In this document: positions 40,568 through 49,854 of the stretch, in pieces
Numbering within the stretch: the first letter of the stretch is position 1
How the letters are laid out: every line of letters starts with the position of its first letter
Assembly: GCF_003399635.1 (NCBI RefSeq)
Contig: NZ_NBXB01000034.1
Location: forward strand, 245,667-309,666
Length of the DNA: 64,000 nt
Origin: Subtercola boreus
Lineage (GTDB): Bacteria; Actinomycetota; Actinomycetes; Actinomycetales; Microbacteriaceae
Direction of reading: 5' to 3'
Position numbers and translations under genes: made by a program
Notes under the pieces: generated by a model
What the model saw: the letters and a program-made list of their open reading frames with translations, nothing else
Database searches by the model: none
What the model was told of the DNA's origin: nothing

Positions 40568-41356
40568 ATGACTTCCGCTGAGCAGTACCTCCGCGCTTAC
40601 GACGAACAATTGCGAACCGACGCCGAAACGCCGAGCGCGGTCAGCGTGACGCGGCTGGGTCCGTTGCGCCTCGTCACGTTCGCCGGCGGCCGCGGATTCA
40701 TCACCTATCGCGACCTGGGAGACTCTGATGCAGACCGGGTCGCCGAGCTCGTCGCAAACGGCCTGGAGCATTTCCAGGCCGATCCCGAGATCTCACGCGT
40801 CGAGTGGAAGACCCGCGGGCACGACCGCGCGCCGGGGCTCCGGGAAGCCCTGATCGCCAGCGGGTTCGAACCGGACGAGCCCGAGTCGATCATGATCGGG
40901 CCCCTCGAGGCACTGTGCGACAACGCCCCCATGCCGAGCGGCGTGACCGTGCGTCGTGTTGTCGGCGAGGGTGAGGTGCGGGCGATGAGCGCCATGGTCG
41001 ACGAAGCGTTCGGCGACAGCGTCGACACCCGGATCGCGGATGCCCTGATCGCGCGCCTGGATCGCGGTGACGGGATGGAGCTCTGGGTGGCGGAGACCGA
41101 TGGAGTGATGGTCTGCGGTGGCCGGCTCGAACCCGTGCCAGGCACAGACTTCGTCGGCATCTGGGGTGGTGCGACGCTTCCTGCCTACCGCGGTCGAGGG
41201 ATCTACCGGGCCCTGACGGCCGCGCGAGCCCGGTCGGCGCTGGAGAGGGGCAAGAAGCTCGTGCACAGCGATTCGACCGAAGACTCCCGGCCGATTCTCG
41301 AGCGATCCGGGCTCGTGAAAGTGTCCACGACCACACCCTTCAACTGGACGCGCTGA
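40568..41356 (+). CDS. GNAT-family N-acetyltransferase (two-domain)
   Basis: A 262-residue protein. The N-terminal about 120 residues are weakly acetyltransferase-like (ITYRDLGDSDADRVAELVAN); the C-terminal about 130 form the GNAT core: VTVRRVVGEGEVRAMSAMVD, FVGIWGGATLPAYRGRGIYRALTAAR split across the acetyl-CoA loop, then a conserved SRPILERSGL. No substrate can be inferred. Start ATG 40568; divergent from the DUF2975 operon. Confidence 0.85.
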   Translation: MTSAEQYLRAYDEQLRTDAETPSAVSVTRLGPLRLVTFAGGRGFITYRDLGDSDADRVAELVANGLEHFQADPEISRVEWKTRGHDRAPGLREALIASGFEPDEPESIMIGPLEALCDNAPMPSGVTVRRVVGEGEVRAMSAMVDEAFGDSVDTRIADALIARLDRGDGMELWVAETDGVMVCGGRLEPVPGTDFVGIWGGATLPAYRGRGIYRALTAARARSALERGKKLVHSDSTEDSRPILERSGLVKVSTTTPFNWTR

Positions 41357-41369
41357 TCGCCCACGCTCT

Positions 41370-42008
41370 CTAGAACCGGTCGATTCTCGTCTCGGGGCGC
41401 GCCTTCCGTCGCCTCCGCACGATGAGCGCTGCCGCTCCGACGAGAATTGCGGCGAAGGCGGCGATGAGCAGGGAGACCAGGGTGGTGTCGCCGGTGTTGG
41501 CGAGGTCTGGGGATGATGACGCTCCCCTGGCTCCCGGTTGCGGCGCGGCGGGGTCGGAGCCGGTGGCGGCCGGTATCAGCGAGGCGGTGGGCGCCGCCAT
41601 CCACGGGTCCGTCGGCGTCACCGCTCGGACTGATGCCGGCGGAGACGCGGGCGCCGACGTGCGGGAACACGAACGGCGCGTCGGGGGGCACGACCGCTGA
41701 GACGGCTGCCGCGATGGCCGCGCTCGGCGGGACGAGGGTTCCATCGGCCAGCTTCACCAATGAGTTGGTGGAGGTGATGACGACGAGTTTCGAATGGCGC
41801 CGGGGATGCCGTTGGCCGTCATCACGTCGGTGGCCGCCTTGCTGATGGCGGCTGCGGTGTCGGCTGGATAGGCCGTCACCGCCGGAGCCGAAGCCGTGGC
41901 GGCGGCGGGTGACTCCGCGCCGGTGGAGGCCGGCGTGGAGCACCCGGCCAGCAGAAGAGCGAGGGCGACGACGGTGGTCGTGCGGGCGAGGCGGCTGGAT
42001 GGGCCCAT
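41370..42008 (-). pseudogene. Decayed LANTG-anchored serine hydrolase (PBP4/beta-lactamase-like)
   Basis: A broken secreted hydrolase, read in three frames. From 42008 a lipoprotein-like start (VALALLLAGCSTPAS) runs to MTANGIPGAI. The frame then shifts near 41790 into KLVVITSTNSLVKLADGTLV, a segment typical of the end of the catalytic domain, and again at about 41620-41660 into a Pro/Ala linker, LANTG, a membrane helix and RRRRKARPE. The catalytic middle (SxxK, YxN) is gone. Complete relatives are roughly 450-500 residues. The LANTG signal marks a class E sortase substrate. An intact related hydrolase lies at 45121. Confidence 0.75.
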
Positions 42009-42046
42009 GGTGACTCCTGGATCGGCACGGGTTCAGCGGAAGGGGT

Positions 42047-43471
42047 TCAGCCGAACGGGTGAAGTGGAACGCTCTGCTCGAAGCGGAACGCGTCGGCCGG
42101 GTCGTAGGCCCGTTTGACAGCCGAGAGCCGCGCGATGTCGGGTCCCCAGTAGTCAGTCGCCCAGGTGACGGCGTCGGCGTTGGGCACGTTGGGGTAGGCA
42201 CCGTTCGTGTAGGGCTCGAGCGCTGCGGCGAAGGCCGCAACCCAGGCCCGGCACACCGGGGTGAGTGGGTCGTCTGAGGCAGGCACTCCCCCGCGGATTC
42301 CCCACCCTGCGCCAGGCTCTGCGTAGAAGAGGGCGTCGCGGTGTGCGAATGCGCTTCCGCCGCGTGGTTCGCTCTGTGGCACGACACCGCCGAACGCATT
42401 CGTGAAGTAGTTGCATCCGTCGGCCGGAGCGCTGGCCAGGAACGAGTGGATGACGGCAATCGCCTCAGGCGGGAACGGCTCGGTCACGAACTGCGAGCGG
42501 AACTTCCAGTTGGCCGGCTCGTCGCCCGGCGGAATCTGGAAGCCTGCATACGTCTCCGCCCACGGCGCGTCGGCGGTCACCACGTCGGGTGAGTCGATCG
42601 CGAGCAGGGGCTCGAGCATCCGCAGTGCTTCCTGTTCGTCGCCCGACGCGAGCACCGCGGACAGCACGATCGACCCGCGGGTGATCTCCAGCTGGCTGGT
42701 CAGGCGATCGTCGACGAACGGGGCGGTGCGCTGCCAGACGTCGAACACCTCGGCCAGCACATCGGGGCTCGGCCACGTCACCCTGACCGAGGAGACCTGG
42801 GAGAGCGGATGCACGGCATACGTCAACGCGGTCACCACCCCGAAGCTGCCATTGCCCGCGCCGCGGAGTGCTCGCAGCAATTCACCGTGATGATCGGCGT
42901 CGACCGTGATCGCCCCCGCACCGCCATCCGACCCCGCACCAGCGTCAGCACCAGCCGCCACCACGATCTCCACGGCGAGCAGGTTGTCGCAGGCCATCCC
43001 GAAGGCCCGGGTGAGCAGTCCGAAGCCCCCGCCGAGCGTGGCGCCGGCGAGGCCGACAGAGCCCTCCGTTCCGGTCGGCGCGGCGAATCCGGCGGCTCCG
43101 AGCGCGGCCACGGCCGCCGCCTGTGACACGCCCGCCCCGACGGTGGCCGTTCGGGCATCGGTGTCGATCGAGACCGAGTCCAGGTGGCCCACGTCGATCA
43201 CGAGGCCGTCGTCGAGCGTCGACCACCCCTCGAGGCAGTGACCGCCGCCGCGCACTCGCAGGGGTACACCGGCGTTTCTGGCCCAGTCGACGGCGGCGAC
43301 GACATCCGGGGTCGACTGCGGGTACACGACAGCGGCCGGCCGGTGCAAGAAGAGGTGGTTCCACGAGCGGCGAGCAGCGTCGTACCCGTCGTCGCCCGGC
43401 CGCACGACCCGGCCGGGAAGCTCGCTGAGGTCGGGGATGACAACGGCTGGCGTCTGGCCGAGGGCGCTCAT
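42047..43471 (-). CDS. FAD-binding oxidase with BBE domain
   Basis: A 474-residue flavoprotein of the PCMH/BBE (glucooligosaccharide-oxidase) type. The FAD-linking His lies in LRVRGGGHCLEGWSTLDDGL; the P-loop segment is SVGLAGATLGGGFGLLTRAFG. The Cys that forms a second FAD bond in bicovalent members (usually before VG in CxxVG) is not seen; the position reads GTEGSVG. The C-terminus carries the BBE motif AYDPADAFRFEQSVP. A carbohydrate or phenolic substrate is likely from the family. ATG 43469-43471 overlaps the APC permease stop by 4 bp, so coupling to transport is plausible. Confidence 0.88.
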   Translation of the reverse strand: MSALGQTPAVVIPDLSELPGRVVRPGDDGYDAARRSWNHLFLHRPAAVVYPQSTPDVVAAVDWARNAGVPLRVRGGGHCLEGWSTLDDGLVIDVGHLDSVSIDTDARTATVGAGVSQAAAVAALGAAGFAAPTGTEGSVGLAGATLGGGFGLLTRAFGMACDNLLAVEIVVAAGADAGAGSDGGAGAITVDADHHGELLRALRGAGNGSFGVVTALTYAVHPLSQVSSVRVTWPSPDVLAEVFDVWQRTAPFVDDRLTSQLEITRGSIVLSAVLASGDEQEALRMLEPLLAIDSPDVVTADAPWAETYAGFQIPPGDEPANWKFRSQFVTEPFPPEAIAVIHSFLASAPADGCNYFTNAFGGVVPQSEPRGGSAFAHRDALFYAEPGAGWGIRGGVPASDDPLTPVCRAWVAAFAAALEPYTNGAYPNVPNADAVTWATDYWGPDIARLSAVKRAYDPADAFRFEQSVPLHPFG

Positions 43472-44937
43472 TCGACCGCCTCCACGGCCGCTCCGCCGTC
43501 GGATTCGCTCTCGAGAACCCGACGGCGGAAAATCATCAGCCACGCGAAGTAGACCGCTCCCGCCAGGAGCAGCCCGAGCACCACGAGCGACGGCACGAAG
43601 GCATCGGGCGGCGTCACCAGCACGAACAGCACCAGCGCCACCCACACCAGCGCCACCACCGTGACCGGCAGTTCGAAGCGCCCGAGACTGAACCCCCCGG
43701 GCTTCTTCTCGAGCTTGCCGCGCACCACCAGGTAGAGGACCACGATGCCCCCGTACATCAGGGCCGGCAGCAGGGTTCCCCCCACAATCAGCTGGATCAG
43801 TGCGTCGCCGGGCAGCGCGACCATCAGAAGGATGCCGATGACGACGATGAGCACTGTCGCTGCGACAGGCGTTCGCGTCACCGGGTTGACCCGGCTCATC
43901 AGCCGTGCCGCGGGAAACCGGCCGTCGCGGGCCATCGCGAAGACCTGCCGCGAGCAGGCCGCCATCACGACCATGCCGGCGCCGAAGAACGCGAAGGCGA
44001 TACCGCCGAGCAGGATGCGCTCCCAGACCGGGCCGAGTTGGCCCCGGATGATCGCTGCAACTGGCGAGGGATCGGCAGTGACGGCATCCACGTCCTTGAT
44101 CGAGACCGTGAGAACGATGAGGAAGACGAGACCCGCGACGCTCGCCGCGATCACCGACCCCACAATCGCTCGGGGAACGGTGCGGAACGGGTTCTTCGCC
44201 TCCTCGGCCAGGTTCGCAGCGGAGTCGAAGCCGACCAGGGTGGTGAGCCCCATCAGCGCACCGGCCGTGAGGCCTCCCCCGATGGCGAAGTAGTTCGGGT
44301 CGCCGAGAGTCGTTCCGCGGGAGACGAGAGTGGCGGCATCCCCACCTCCGGTCACGGCCAGCACGATCAGCAGCCCGATGACGAGCACCGCGATGATGCC
44401 GAGTTCGACGGCCACCGCAGCCGAAGTGATCAGGCCGAAGAGCCTCGTCGACGCGATCACGAGGGCAGCCTGCACGACGAGGATCACGAGGGTCAGGATG
44501 CGCGCCATCCCCTCATCGGCGTCCATTCCGAGGAGCGGCATCACTGCCTGGCTGGCCATCGCGTTGGCCATCGTGACAACCGCGATGGCGAGGTACCAGA
44601 AGCTCAGCCAGCCGAAGAACCAACCCACCTTCGGGTTCGCGAGCCGGGAGGCCCACTGGTACGACGATCCGCTCAGGGCGATCCGGGCGGCGAACTGGGC
44701 GACGACGAGCGCGACGAGCGTCTGTCCGACGGCGGCGAGCACCCAGAGCCAGATGCCGACCGGCCCCGAGGTCTGAAGCACCTCGCCATAGGTCGCGAAC
44801 ACGCCGACCGCCACGGAGATGAAGGCGAACGAGATCGCGAAGACCTGGAAACCGCCGAGCGTGCGCTTGAGCTGCGGCTGGGCGGCGTCCAGCACCGTGG
44901 GTTGGCTGGGACTCGCGTTGGCAGTTCGGTCGGTCAC
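43468..44937 (-). CDS. APC-family amino acid permease
   Basis: A 489-residue transporter with 12 hydrophobic segments, beginning LGGFQVFAISFAFISVAVGV. It has the loop sequence GFDSAANLAEEAKNPFRTVP, conserved in APC (AAT-type) importers. The GTG start at 44937 is 8 bp after AAAGGGG. It overlaps the following FAD oxidase gene by 4 bp; the oxidase may act on the imported compound or an associated amine. The exact substrate is unknown. Confidence 0.9.
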   Translation of the reverse strand: MTDRTANASPSQPTVLDAAQPQLKRTLGGFQVFAISFAFISVAVGVFATYGEVLQTSGPVGIWLWVLAAVGQTLVALVVAQFAARIALSGSSYQWASRLANPKVGWFFGWLSFWYLAIAVVTMANAMASQAVMPLLGMDADEGMARILTLVILVVQAALVIASTRLFGLITSAAVAVELGIIAVLVIGLLIVLAVTGGGDAATLVSRGTTLGDPNYFAIGGGLTAGALMGLTTLVGFDSAANLAEEAKNPFRTVPRAIVGSVIAASVAGLVFLIVLTVSIKDVDAVTADPSPVAAIIRGQLGPVWERILLGGIAFAFFGAGMVVMAACSRQVFAMARDGRFPAARLMSRVNPVTRTPVAATVLIVVIGILLMVALPGDALIQLIVGGTLLPALMYGGIVVLYLVVRGKLEKKPGGFSLGRFELPVTVVALVWVALVLFVLVTPPDAFVPSLVVLGLLLAGAVYFAWLMIFRRRVLESESDGGAAVEAVE

Positions 44938-45120
44938 GGTGATTCCCCTTTGTCGGCACAATCAGTGTGTCGGGCGGCATTTGTCGCCGACAAGACCCTC
45001 TTGCGGACACGTCCGCTAGAGGGCGGCACCGGGCGTTTCGGCGCAGCTCGCCGCGCCGTCATGATTGTGGGGCCCCTGCCCGCTCGACCTCAGACCGCGG
45101 GCAGAGCCGAAAGGAACGAC

Positions 45121-46236
45121 ATGACCCCGAGACCGAACCGGCCGAGGATCGCATTGGTGGCGGGGATCGTCGCCACCGTGCTGCTGTCGGTGGGCGGATG
45201 CTCGGCAAGCGGATCGCCCGGAGCGACGTCGACCGCACCCGCGCCCTCCCCGACCGCGTCGGCCGACCCGGGCGCCGATGCCGCCTTCGCCGCGGTGATG
45301 TCCGCACCCGTCTCGACGTGGCGCTCGTCGTATCTCACCAGTTCGATGACCTTCGCCGTACCCGGAACGGTGGTGGCGGCATCCGTCGGCACCGGGCCCG
45401 TCGCCCGCGTCGCGAGCGGTGATGCCACCCTCGGGTCGATACCCCTGGCCGTCGACGACACCTTCCACATCGGCAGCATGACGAAGCTCTTCACCGCGGC
45501 GCTGATCATGCAGCTCGACCAGGAGGGCGTTCTCTCCCTCGACGACACCCTCAGTCGCTGGTACCCGGAGGCTCCGAACGCCTCTGCCATTACGGTGCGG
45601 ATGCTGCTCCAGCACGAAAGCGGACTCGCCGAGCTCGACTTCGACCTCGTCGGAACCGCGACCACCCAGGCGGTCATCGACAACGTCTTCGCCGAGCCTC
45701 CCGTGAGCGCTCCAGGGACCGCCTACGCCTATCTGAACGCTGGCTACATCATCCTGGGGAGCATCGCCGAAAAGGCGGCGAACATCCCCTACGGCGAGCA
45801 GGTGGAGACCCGCTTCATCGACCAGCTCGGGCTGACCGGCACGTACCTCGACGGGTTCGGCAAGGGCCCCGCGGCGGTGGACGGATTCGACCTCGGTTGC
45901 GCCGCGGGAACGGGCGGCGACTGTCTCGGCAAACCCTCGACCGCCACGCCGACGAGCCCCACGCCCTCCCCCCAGTGGACGGGGGCCTTCTCGGCCGGCG
46001 GCATGGTGAGCAGCGCGCGGGACCAGGCCGTCTGGATCCGGGACCTCGTGCCCGGCGTCGGCACCTGCCTCGGTCACGCCGGTGAGATCCCCGGCTCGAA
46101 CGGCATCGCCGCCTATTGCCCGGATGCCGACCTCGCGATCGTCATCCTCAACGACCTGCTTCCGGCTGGTCTCACTCCCGGCTACCCCGGACTGCTCGAG
46201 CTCGCCCCGCCTGCGCTGAAGGCCCTGGCCGGCTAG
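45121..46236 (+). CDS. Serine hydrolase lipoprotein (class C beta-lactamase/PBP-like)
   Basis: A 371-residue lipoprotein. The lipobox is SVGGC (Cys27), followed by a Ser/Pro/Ala linker. The catalytic SxxK is Ser119-Met-Thr-Lys122 in HIGSMTKLFTAAL; YxN is in YAYLNAGYIIL. SFGHSG-type C-terminal motif is replaced by LGHAGEIPGSN, where HAG aligns with the usual K/HxG. Such proteins are D,D-peptidases or esterases at the cell surface. Start ATG 45121 follows AAAGG. Its stop overlaps by 3 bp with the opposing regulator gene. Confidence 0.88.
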   Translation: MTPRPNRPRIALVAGIVATVLLSVGGCSASGSPGATSTAPAPSPTASADPGADAAFAAVMSAPVSTWRSSYLTSSMTFAVPGTVVAASVGTGPVARVASGDATLGSIPLAVDDTFHIGSMTKLFTAALIMQLDQEGVLSLDDTLSRWYPEAPNASAITVRMLLQHESGLAELDFDLVGTATTQAVIDNVFAEPPVSAPGTAYAYLNAGYIILGSIAEKAANIPYGEQVETRFIDQLGLTGTYLDGFGKGPAAVDGFDLGCAAGTGGDCLGKPSTATPTSPTPSPQWTGAFSAGGMVSSARDQAVWIRDLVPGVGTCLGHAGEIPGSNGIAAYCPDADLAIVILNDLLPAGLTPGYPGLLELAPPALKALAG

Positions 46237-47195
46237 AGCACGCTCTCTGTGCCATTCGCAGTCGACGAGTCGGCGGCCCACACCACGCCGAGTGCGAAGA
46301 GGGTCGAGACGCCGTAGTGCTCCATGGCGGCTGCGATCCGGCGCCTGCCGGTTCGGGGGTTGATGCCCACCCGGCGTGAGGCGGTGTCGAGGGTGATGCC
46401 TGTGCGCATGAGTTTCAGCAGCGGCGTCCAGGTTTTGTCGGCGGGCTCGGTTGGCTCTGCCCGCTGCCACAGCTCATCGAAATACTGCGTCGCCATTCCC
46501 GCGAGGGCAGCGTTCCGAATGCCGAGCACGCTGGTCGGACGGCTCTCTCCCCACTCGAACGGAACGGCGAGATGGTCTCCATCCACCCAGAACCAGCTCG
46601 ACGGAGCATCCAGCAGCCGGTATTCGACGCCGGCGGCGCGGTAGTTCTGCATTCGGAGAAGGGCAGCCTGATCGTCGGCCGCCCAGGTCGGCATGATGAC
46701 ACGCACGGCGTCTTTGGCCGCCAGGGCGCGGCCGAAGCGTTCGGCACGTTCGGGTGACGGGTGGAGGAACCGGTCGACTTCCGGCAGCACCGCGTTGAGC
46801 GTTCCGCCGTCACGGCGCACGACGTCGTACCAGAGGTCCTCGCTGGCATGGCGGCCGTGGCGCGTGATCACCGGAACCGGATCGGACGAGGTCTCCCCCA
46901 CCGACCAGTTCCGCAGCATCTCCGGGAGGTCGACGACGATCTGTTCGAGCGCCGCCAGGGCTTCACGGGAGTCTCGGCGAAGCGCCGCCGACCGCTCCGC
47001 AACCGCTTGGGCGGCCCACAGCGCCGGGTTGGCATACGCGAGTTCGTCACGGTCCCCGCCGAGCAGTCCTCGCTCGCGCAGGTCGACGACGGCCGCCCGC
47101 GCCTCAGCCTCCGTCATGTGGGAGAGTGCGGCGAGCTCCCGCACCGTCGTCGGGCGCCCCCGGTAGATGATGGCGAGAAGAGTGTCGTCGTGCAT
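46233..47195 (-). CDS. TrmB/LuxR-type helix-turn-helix regulator
   Basis: A 320-residue regulator. The N-terminus holds a TrmB-like HTH (LLAIIYRGRPTTVRELAALS to VVDLRERGLL). The centre is a PLD-like or phosphodiesterase-fold sensor segment, and the C-terminus a LuxR-like HTH: LMRTGITLDTASRRVGINPR TGRR. The combination is common in Microbacteriaceae and of unknown signal. It ends face to face with the serine hydrolase gene. The start is ATG 47193-47195; an upstream in-frame extension is shadow of the patatin gene. Confidence 0.85.
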   Translation of the reverse strand: MHDDTLLAIIYRGRPTTVRELAALSHMTEAEARAAVVDLRERGLLGGDRDELAYANPALWAAQAVAERSAALRRDSREALAALEQIVVDLPEMLRNWSVGETSSDPVPVITRHGRHASEDLWYDVVRRDGGTLNAVLPEVDRFLHPSPERAERFGRALAAKDAVRVIMPTWAADDQAALLRMQNYRAAGVEYRLLDAPSSWFWVDGDHLAVPFEWGESRPTSVLGIRNAALAGMATQYFDELWQRAEPTEPADKTWTPLLKLMRTGITLDTASRRVGINPRTGRRRIAAAMEHYGVSTLFALGVVWAADSSTANGTESVL

Positions 47196-47315
47196 CCGGG
47201 CCCCATCCCTGTCGAGGGCCCACAGGTCCCCGGCGCCACTGTGTTCATCATGCCTGTGGGTCCTCGCGGGCGCAAACCTCCGCCCGCCCCTCTGCCGGAG
47301 GAGTAGCGTTGGAGT

Positions 47316-48218
47316 ATGAGCGACGAAGACATCCGGCCCGACCAGAGCGGCCCGCGCCGCGCAATCGTTCTGGGCGGGGGCGGCGTTGCCGGCATCGCCT
47401 GGGAGACGGGCCTTCTGACTGGGCTGCTGCAGCACGGCATCGACCTGCAGGCCGCCGACGTGATCGTCGGAACGTCGGCCGGATCGGTCGTCGGGGTCAA
47501 CCTCCGCGCCGGATCCCTCGACGACACCTTCGCCTCCCTGATGGCCGACAGCGACGGGGATCGCCCTGTGGCAGACCCCTCGCCCGCGGGAGCCGAGGAT
47601 CGCGACCTCTCCCGCACGATGAAGGCCATCATGGCGGGCATCGCGAGCACAGAGGGCGAGGCTGCCGCACGGCGCACGATCGGCGAACTGGCCCGCGAGG
47701 ACTACCAGCGATCCGACGACAGGGAGAGCCTCGCCCGCATCGCTCCCCTTCTGCCCAGCGAACAGTGGCCGGAGGGCGAACTCCGCATCACCGCTGTGGA
47801 CGCCGAGACCGGTCACTTCACCGTCTTCGACCGCGACTCGGATGCCGAACTCGCGAGCGCGGTTGCCGCCAGCTGCGCCGTGCCGGGAGTCTTCAAGCCG
47901 ATCACCATCGGCGGCCATCCGTACATGGACGGCGGAATGCGCTCGTCGACGAACGCCGACGTCGCCGCCGACTGCGCGAGCATCCTGGTGATCGCCTGCT
48001 CCCCCGAGCCCCCTGTCAGCGGCACCGGCCCGACCCTGCCCGCCACCATCGACACCCTCAGGGGCATCAGCGACGTGTTCGTCGTCGAGGCCGACGAAGA
48101 GAGCACGCTCGCGTTCGGAGCGAACCCCCTTCTGATGCACACCCGGCGCGCCTCCGCGGAGGCCGGTCGGCGCCAGGCGGATCTCGTCGTCGAGGCCGTG
48201 CGGGCTTTCTGGGGCTGA
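47316..48218 (+). CDS. Patatin-like phospholipase
   Basis: A 300-residue patatin. The oxyanion motif is LGGGGVAGIAWE; the nucleophile elbow is VGTSAGSVVG with Ser54; the catalytic Asp is in YMDGGMRSSTN. A central variable region is short. It should be a cytoplasmic lipid acyl hydrolase or peripheral membrane enzyme. ATG 47316 is preceded by GGAGGAG. It is divergent from the TrmB/LuxR regulator across 120 bp, which may regulate it. Confidence 0.9.
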   Translation: MSDEDIRPDQSGPRRAIVLGGGGVAGIAWETGLLTGLLQHGIDLQAADVIVGTSAGSVVGVNLRAGSLDDTFASLMADSDGDRPVADPSPAGAEDRDLSRTMKAIMAGIASTEGEAAARRTIGELAREDYQRSDDRESLARIAPLLPSEQWPEGELRITAVDAETGHFTVFDRDSDAELASAVAASCAVPGVFKPITIGGHPYMDGGMRSSTNADVAADCASILVIACSPEPPVSGTGPTLPATIDTLRGISDVFVVEADEESTLAFGANPLLMHTRRASAEAGRRQADLVVEAVRAFWG

Positions 48219-48249
48219 TCGCCGGCGCCGATTCAGCGCGTTCCTCCAT

Positions 48250-48590
48250 AAGCTGAAGGGACGAGGTCGAGCTGAGGCTCGCCGCTCTGATCGAGCTCAA
48301 AAACTCCATGCTCGTCGCGAAGGGGATCATGGTGGAGACGACGATCCCCGTGCCCTCGAGTTCATTCCGGGCGATGGCCGACAGACGTTCGAGCGCGATC
48401 TTCGACGCGACGTAGCCGCCTGTTCCCGGAACGTTCGCAAAGTCGTCCCAGAGTTGACGTTGACGATGGCGCCGGAGCCCTGCTGGCGCACGACCGGCAG
48501 CACGGCCTGGCCAGCGACACGTGCTCGCCGCGATCCGCTCGATCGGACAGCCCCCCGGAGTCGCAGAGCTCGCCGTCGTCGTCGATTCAC
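48250..48590 (-). pseudogene. SDR-family remnant
   Basis: Two reading frames carry adjacent parts of a short-chain dehydrogenase: VLPVVRQQGSGAIVNVNSGT, then after a frame break NVPGTGGYVASKIALERLSA and ELEGTGIVVSTMIPFATSM. The YxxxK catalytic pair (YVASK) survives but the N-terminal Rossmann part and a start are missing. It lies between the patatin and isochorismatase genes and is presumably non-functional. Confidence 0.65.
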
Positions 48591-48629
48591 CGTGGCTCGG
48601 AGGGCCCGCCCGCACCCGGCGGGGCTCTG

Positions 48630-49169
48630 TCAGCGAAAGTCGGTGCTGCGGGTGACAGTCGCGAAGCTTCCGTCGAGAGCAGCCATGAACGCGGCGTGCA
48701 CGCTCGCCCCCGGAACGGTCGTCTCGCCCAGGCGCAAGTCGGGCGCGGCGCAGGCATCGGAGATCACCGTGCAGGTGAAGCCGAGTTCGTGGGCGGCCCT
48801 GGTGGTGGAGTCGATGCACATGCTGCTCATCATGCCGACGATCACCAGGTCGGTGACTCCCGCGCCGTCGAGGATGCCCTGGAGCCCTGTGCCGATGAAA
48901 CTGTTCGGTTCGTGCTTCTCGAGGACCGTTTCACCTGCGAGGGGTTCGACGCTCGGGTGAAAGTCTGTTCCGGGTGTTCCCGGCAGGAAGAACGTTGCAT
49001 CGGAGTCCGTGGCGACGTGGAAGATGTGAACAATGGGTTCGCCCGAGAGGCGGAACGAAGTCAGGACGGTGCTCGCGGCTGCAGCCGCGGCGTCCGGTTC
49101 GACAAGAGGGAACGCGCCTCCGGGAAAGTAGTCGAGCTGGATGTCAACGAGAAGGAGAGCACGGGCCAT
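48630..49169 (-). CDS. Isochorismatase-family cysteine hydrolase
   Basis: A 179-residue enzyme. The catalytic Asp is in LLLVDIQLDYFPGGAFP (Asp9), Lys in VLEKHEPNSF, and Cys in VGMMSSMCIDSTTRAA. Metal or substrate residues of the nicotinamidase/YecD-like group follow (SDACAAPDL). These hydrolyse amides such as nicotinamide, but the substrate is open. The start is ATG 49167-49169; the frame upstream is shadow. It is divergent, by 9 bp, from a small hypothetical gene. Confidence 0.88.
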   Translation of the reverse strand: MARALLLVDIQLDYFPGGAFPLVEPDAAAAAASTVLTSFRLSGEPIVHIFHVATDSDATFFLPGTPGTDFHPSVEPLAGETVLEKHEPNSFIGTGLQGILDGAGVTDLVIVGMMSSMCIDSTTRAAHELGFTCTVISDACAAPDLRLGETTVPGASVHAAFMAALDGSFATVTRSTDFR

Positions 49170-49178
49170 GCCTCCAGT

Positions 49179-49382
49179 ATGAACGCCATCCCCCTTGCCG
49201 AAGCCACTAGCTTGGCCAACACGGTAACCAGCCAGCCCCGATTCATCGTCGCCGACACCTCCATCCCCCACCGGTTCCCCCTCGACGCGGACGCTCTCAC
49301 CAGCCTCGTCTCCTCGGCCCAGGCCGCCGGCTACCGGGCCGTCGACGTCTCGGACGGCGTGACGCTCCTCACCCGGCGATGA
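49179..49382 (+). CDS. Small hypothetical protein
   Basis: A 67-residue protein, MNAIPLAEATSLANTVTSQP at the start and AGYRAVDVSDGVTLLTRR at the end. No recognised domain. The coding signature is clear, and it starts 9 bp from the divergent isochorismatase. Only size and codon bias support it. Confidence 0.5.
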   Translation: MNAIPLAEATSLANTVTSQPRFIVADTSIPHRFPLDADALTSLVSSAQAAGYRAVDVSDGVTLLTRR

Positions 49383-49426
49383 CATCCGAGTGGCTGAAAG
49401 CCCGGCCCAGGTGACAAGATCGTCAG

Positions 49427-49810
49427 GTGAATCAGAATCCTGTGGAACGCACCACGCTCGCCTCTCTCGACCTCGGAGACGCGGCACGTTTCAGCACTGT
49501 CGATGTCCGCCGGATCACCATTGCCCCGAACATCCATCCCGGGACGCACTGGCACAACGGGCCTGTTTTCGGTGTCGTCGAATCCGGTTCGGTTCATTTT
49601 CGCGTCGGCGACCAGAACGAGGTGATCCTCCGCCCGGGAGACACCTTCTTCGAGCCCGGCAACGCAACCATCACCCGATTCGACGCCACGCACGAAGGAG
49701 TCACGTTCCTCGCCTGGTTCCCCCACCCGACCGGGACCGACCCGGAACTGACCATGGGCGAGTTCCCCCCACGCGACAACACCACCCCGGCTGCGCCTCG
49801 CGCCCAGTGA
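49427..49810 (+). CDS. Cupin-domain protein
   Basis: A 127-residue single cupin: NIHPGTHWHNGPVFGVVESG gives the first metal motif with two His and a Glu, and LRPGDTFFEPGNATITRF the second. The usual third His of the motif is Asn or Thr, so metal binding may be partial. Role unknown. The start is GTG 49427 (VNQNPVERTT in the initiator context). It is followed by an S4-domain gene after 44 bp. Confidence 0.85.
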   Translation: MNQNPVERTTLASLDLGDAARFSTVDVRRITIAPNIHPGTHWHNGPVFGVVESGSVHFRVGDQNEVILRPGDTFFEPGNATITRFDATHEGVTFLAWFPHPTGTDPELTMGEFPPRDNTTPAAPRAQ

Positions 49811-49854
49811 GCACATCGGGCCCCCCGGCGGGGTCCGTCGGCTAGCATTCCGGG

